A stretch of 7,072 nt of DNA from assembly GCA_964639275.1 (NCBI GenBank), contig CAZXCQ010000313.1, positions 1 to 7,072 on the forward strand, given 5' to 3'. The translations under genes and the position numbers were made by a program. Source of the stretch: CAZXCQ01 sp964639275 (GTDB lineage Bacteria; Desulfobacterota; DSM-4660; Desulfatiglandales; Desulfatiglandaceae). Below the pieces are notes generated by a model. It was not told the origin of the DNA. It searched no databases and saw only the letters and a list, made by a program, of their open reading frames with translations. Numbering within the stretch: position 1 is the stretch's first letter; each line of letters starts with the position of its first letter. Shown here one piece after another: positions 5,512-7,072 of the stretch.

Positions 5512-6781
5512 GATCATGCTGCTGGCCCTCCTGGTGCTTTTCGCCCTGAATGCACCCATCGCCCTGGCAATCGGCCTGTCCTCTTTGGTGGCCCTGATCA
5601 TCCAGGGGGAATTCCCCCTTATGATGGTCGTCCAGCGCATGTACGCCGGGTGTGATTCATTCCACCTCCTGGCTGTGCCCCTCTTTATGTTTGCCGGGGT
5701 GCTCATGGAGGCGGGCGGCATCAGCCAGAGAATCGTCGATTTTGCCAATGCCCTGGTGGGGTGGCTTCCCGGTGGTCTGGCCGCGGTAACGGTGGTCTCT
5801 GCCATGTTCTTTGCAGGGATCTCAGGCTCTGCCGCAGCCGATGCCGCCGCCGTGGGCTCCATCCTCATCCCTGCCATGAAGCGATCGGGGTATGATTCTG
5901 ACTTTGCCGCCGCTATCCAGGCCTCCGGTGGCTCCGTGGGCGTCATCATCCCTCCCTCCATCCCCATGATCATCTTTGGTTTTCTGACAGGGGCGTCCAT
6001 TGGTCAGCTCTTTGCCGCCGGTATCCTCCCCGGAATACTGGTGGGGCTGAGCCTCATTGTCGTCTCCAGCATCATCTCCAGGCGCAAAGGCTACGCAGGC
6101 ACGACCCCTTTTTCCGGTGCCCAGGTGTGGCATACCTTCAAACGGGCCATCCTGGCCCTGGGGGCGCCCATTATCATCCTGGGCGGAATCCTCTTTGGCA
6201 TCTTTACGGCCACCGAGTCAGCGGCTGTGGCAGATGTCTACGCGCTCCTGGTCGGTATGTTTGTCTATCGCCGCATCCGGATAAAGGACCTCCCGAGGCT
6301 ATTCACCGATGGGGCGGTGACCGCTTCGATTGTCATGTTTATCATTGCGGCGGCCTCGGTCTTTTCCTGGATTGCGGCAATGGATGACATCCCGGGACGC
6401 CTGGCAGGAGGGATACTGAGCCTTACCCGCAATCCAATCGTTCTTCTGCTCCTGATCAATCTGGTCCTGCTTGTGGCCGGTACATTTGTGGAGACCACGG
6501 CCGCCCTCATCCTCCTCGTACCCATGATCGCTGGCCTGCTCCCCCACCTGGGTATCGACATGGTTCATCTGGGGGCGATCGTCGTGGCCAACCTGGCCAT
6601 CGGCATGCTGACCCCGCCCATGGGGATATGCCTGATCGTCTCTGGCTCCATATCCGGAGACACCCTGGGGGCCGTGGCCCGAAGGATTCTGCCCTTTCTG
6701 GCGGTACTTCTCCTGGACCTGATGCTGATCACCTTCTGGCCACCCCTTACCATGTGGCTGGCAAAGCTCGTCGGCAGGTAG
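5501..6781 (+). CDS. dctM: TRAP transporter large permease DctM
   Basis: The 426-residue transport channel of the TRAP system, which moves the substrate across the inner membrane coupled to an ion gradient (Na+ in characterised members). It is full length, with roughly a dozen hydrophobic segments. Family motifs in order are NAPIALAIGLSS (17-28), LLAVPLFMFAGVLME (56-70), PGGLAAVTVVSAMFFAGISG (90-109), SAAADAAAVGSILIPAM (110-126), SGGSVGVIIPPSIPMIIFG (142-160), LFAAGILPGIL (170-180), FGIFTATESAAVADVYALLV (232-251), ETTAALILLVP (331-341) and NLAIGMLTPPMG (364-375). The helical-hairpin motifs GGSVGVIIPPS and GMLTPPMG correspond to regions that form the substrate and sodium sites in solved TRAP structures. 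The start at 5501 overlaps dctQ by 11 bases and has its own ribosome-binding site. It is the last recognisable gene of the operon. Confidence 0.95.
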   Translation: MTGEIMLLALLVLFALNAPIALAIGLSSLVALIIQGEFPLMMVVQRMYAGCDSFHLLAVPLFMFAGVLMEAGGISQRIVDFANALVGWLPGGLAAVTVVSAMFFAGISGSAAADAAAVGSILIPAMKRSGYDSDFAAAIQASGGSVGVIIPPSIPMIIFGFLTGASIGQLFAAGILPGILVGLSLIVVSSIISRRKGYAGTTPFSGAQVWHTFKRAILALGAPIIILGGILFGIFTATESAAVADVYALLVGMFVYRRIRIKDLPRLFTDGAVTASIVMFIIAAASVFSWIAAMDDIPGRLAGGILSLTRNPIVLLLLINLVLLVAGTFVETTAALILLVPMIAGLLPHLGIDMVHLGAIVVANLAIGMLTPPMGICLIVSGSISGDTLGAVARRILPFLAVLLLDLMLITFWPPLTMWLAKLVGR

Positions 6782-6795
6782 ATCGGAAAAAGGAG

Positions 6796-7002
6796 ATGCT
6801 TTTTTTCTCAGGAGAGGTGGACCAACGGGACTGGGAGCTGTCCATAAGCCAAAAACAACGCAACCTGGACCACCTGACAGGGGTAGTTGAAAAGCTCCGG
6901 AAGGTGATCAAGGGTGCCGAAACCCACCTTCAGCAGCTCTTCCCGCTGCTAAAGTCAGAACGCTATCCCAATCTTCCTGAGAAACTAACATTTATGGTGT
7001 AG
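6796..7002 (+). CDS. Small predicted coiled-coil protein of unknown function
   Basis: A 68-residue ORF beginning 14 bases after the dctM stop. I do not recognise a family. Residues ~17-46 are rich in Gln, Lys, Glu and Leu with heptad-like spacing (QKQRNLDHL, VVEKLRKVI, ETHLQQLFPLL), which suggests one long helix or coiled coil. The tail is NLPEKLTF near 60-66. No signal peptide, membrane helix or cysteine is seen. AAGGAG lies directly against the ATG, closer than a normal ribosome-binding site, so the start is uncertain; GTG at 6817, after AGGAGAG, is a possible alternative with the same problem. The frame is also open upstream into dctM (from 6628), which weakens the start call further. It may be a real small gene at the end of the TRAP operon or the remnant of a longer one. 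Confidence 0.45.
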   Translation: MLFFSGEVDQRDWELSISQKQRNLDHLTGVVEKLRKVIKGAETHLQQLFPLLKSERYPNLPEKLTFMV

Positions 7003-7026
7003 ATGTAGATGGACATGTAGATGGGG
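7003..7026 (+). repeat. Two-copy degenerate 12-base tandem repeat
   Basis: ATGTAGATGGAC (7003-7014) is followed at once by ATGTAGATGGGG (7015-7026); ten bases match in a row. It starts just after the stop of the small coiled-coil ORF. It could be slippage in non-coding sequence. No function is evident. Confidence 0.5.
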
Positions 7027-7072
7027 ACGCCTATGCTTTTATGCTTCACTTTGGGGATTTGATATGATAGGG

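Noticed and set aside
5008..6000. A 330-codon open frame on the minus strand opposite dctQ and dctM
   Set aside because: It is antisense to two clearly recognised TRAP genes. Its translation is low in hydrophobic patterning, rich in Ala/Arg/Met/Pro and matches no family I know; it is a by-product of codon bias in the true genes.

Overview
The window reads as a piece of a bacterial chromosome, probably Gram-negative. The evidence is a lipoprotein M48 protease of the BepA/LoiP type, an exported TRAP solute receptor with its two inner-membrane partners, and a predicted signal peptide on a third protein. The FmdE-like protein and TRAP genes in a moderately GC-rich background would suit an anaerobic Desulfobacterota-like organism, but that placement is inference; no ribosomal or other marker gene is present.

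Left part (1-1055), minus strand: a complete flavin-reductase-family (FMN split-barrel) gene at 111-731. Upstream of it on the same strand (768-977) is an open stretch whose last ~55 residues align without gaps to the C-terminus of a TRAP large permease (DctM). It is a truncated relic of a second, diverged TRAP system. The flavin reductase was probably the distal gene of that lost operon, and 978-1055 probably holds a rearrangement junction.

Middle part (1056-3821), plus strand: an M48 zinc metalloprotease lipoprotein with a degenerate LysM-like tail (1056-2522). Next is a 172-base spacer carrying two copies of an 18-base direct repeat. Then come two translationally coupled genes joined by TAATG: a cyclic-nucleotide-binding-fold protein with an N-terminal signal or anchor segment (2695-3198), and an FmdE-like protein with a C-terminal zinc ribbon (3198-3821).

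Right part (3822-7072), plus strand: a good sigma70-type promoter (3861-3889) drives a complete three-gene TRAP transporter. Its parts are the periplasmic receptor dctP (3953-4930), small permease dctQ (5026-5511) and large permease dctM (5501-6781). A perfect 6-bp stem-loop directly follows the dctP stop, and dctQ and dctM overlap by 11 bases. A small coiled-coil ORF of unknown function (6796-7002) follows. The last 70 bases hold a short degenerate tandem repeat and possibly the start of another gene.

Together the TRAP genes would import an organic acid using an ion gradient; the substrate cannot be read from sequence. No CRISPR array, tRNA, rRNA, insertion sequence or phage gene was seen. 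The least ordinary elements are the exported cNMP-fold protein without the usual phosphate-binding arginine coupled to an FmdE-like gene, the TRAP permease relic, and the 18-base repeat pair.
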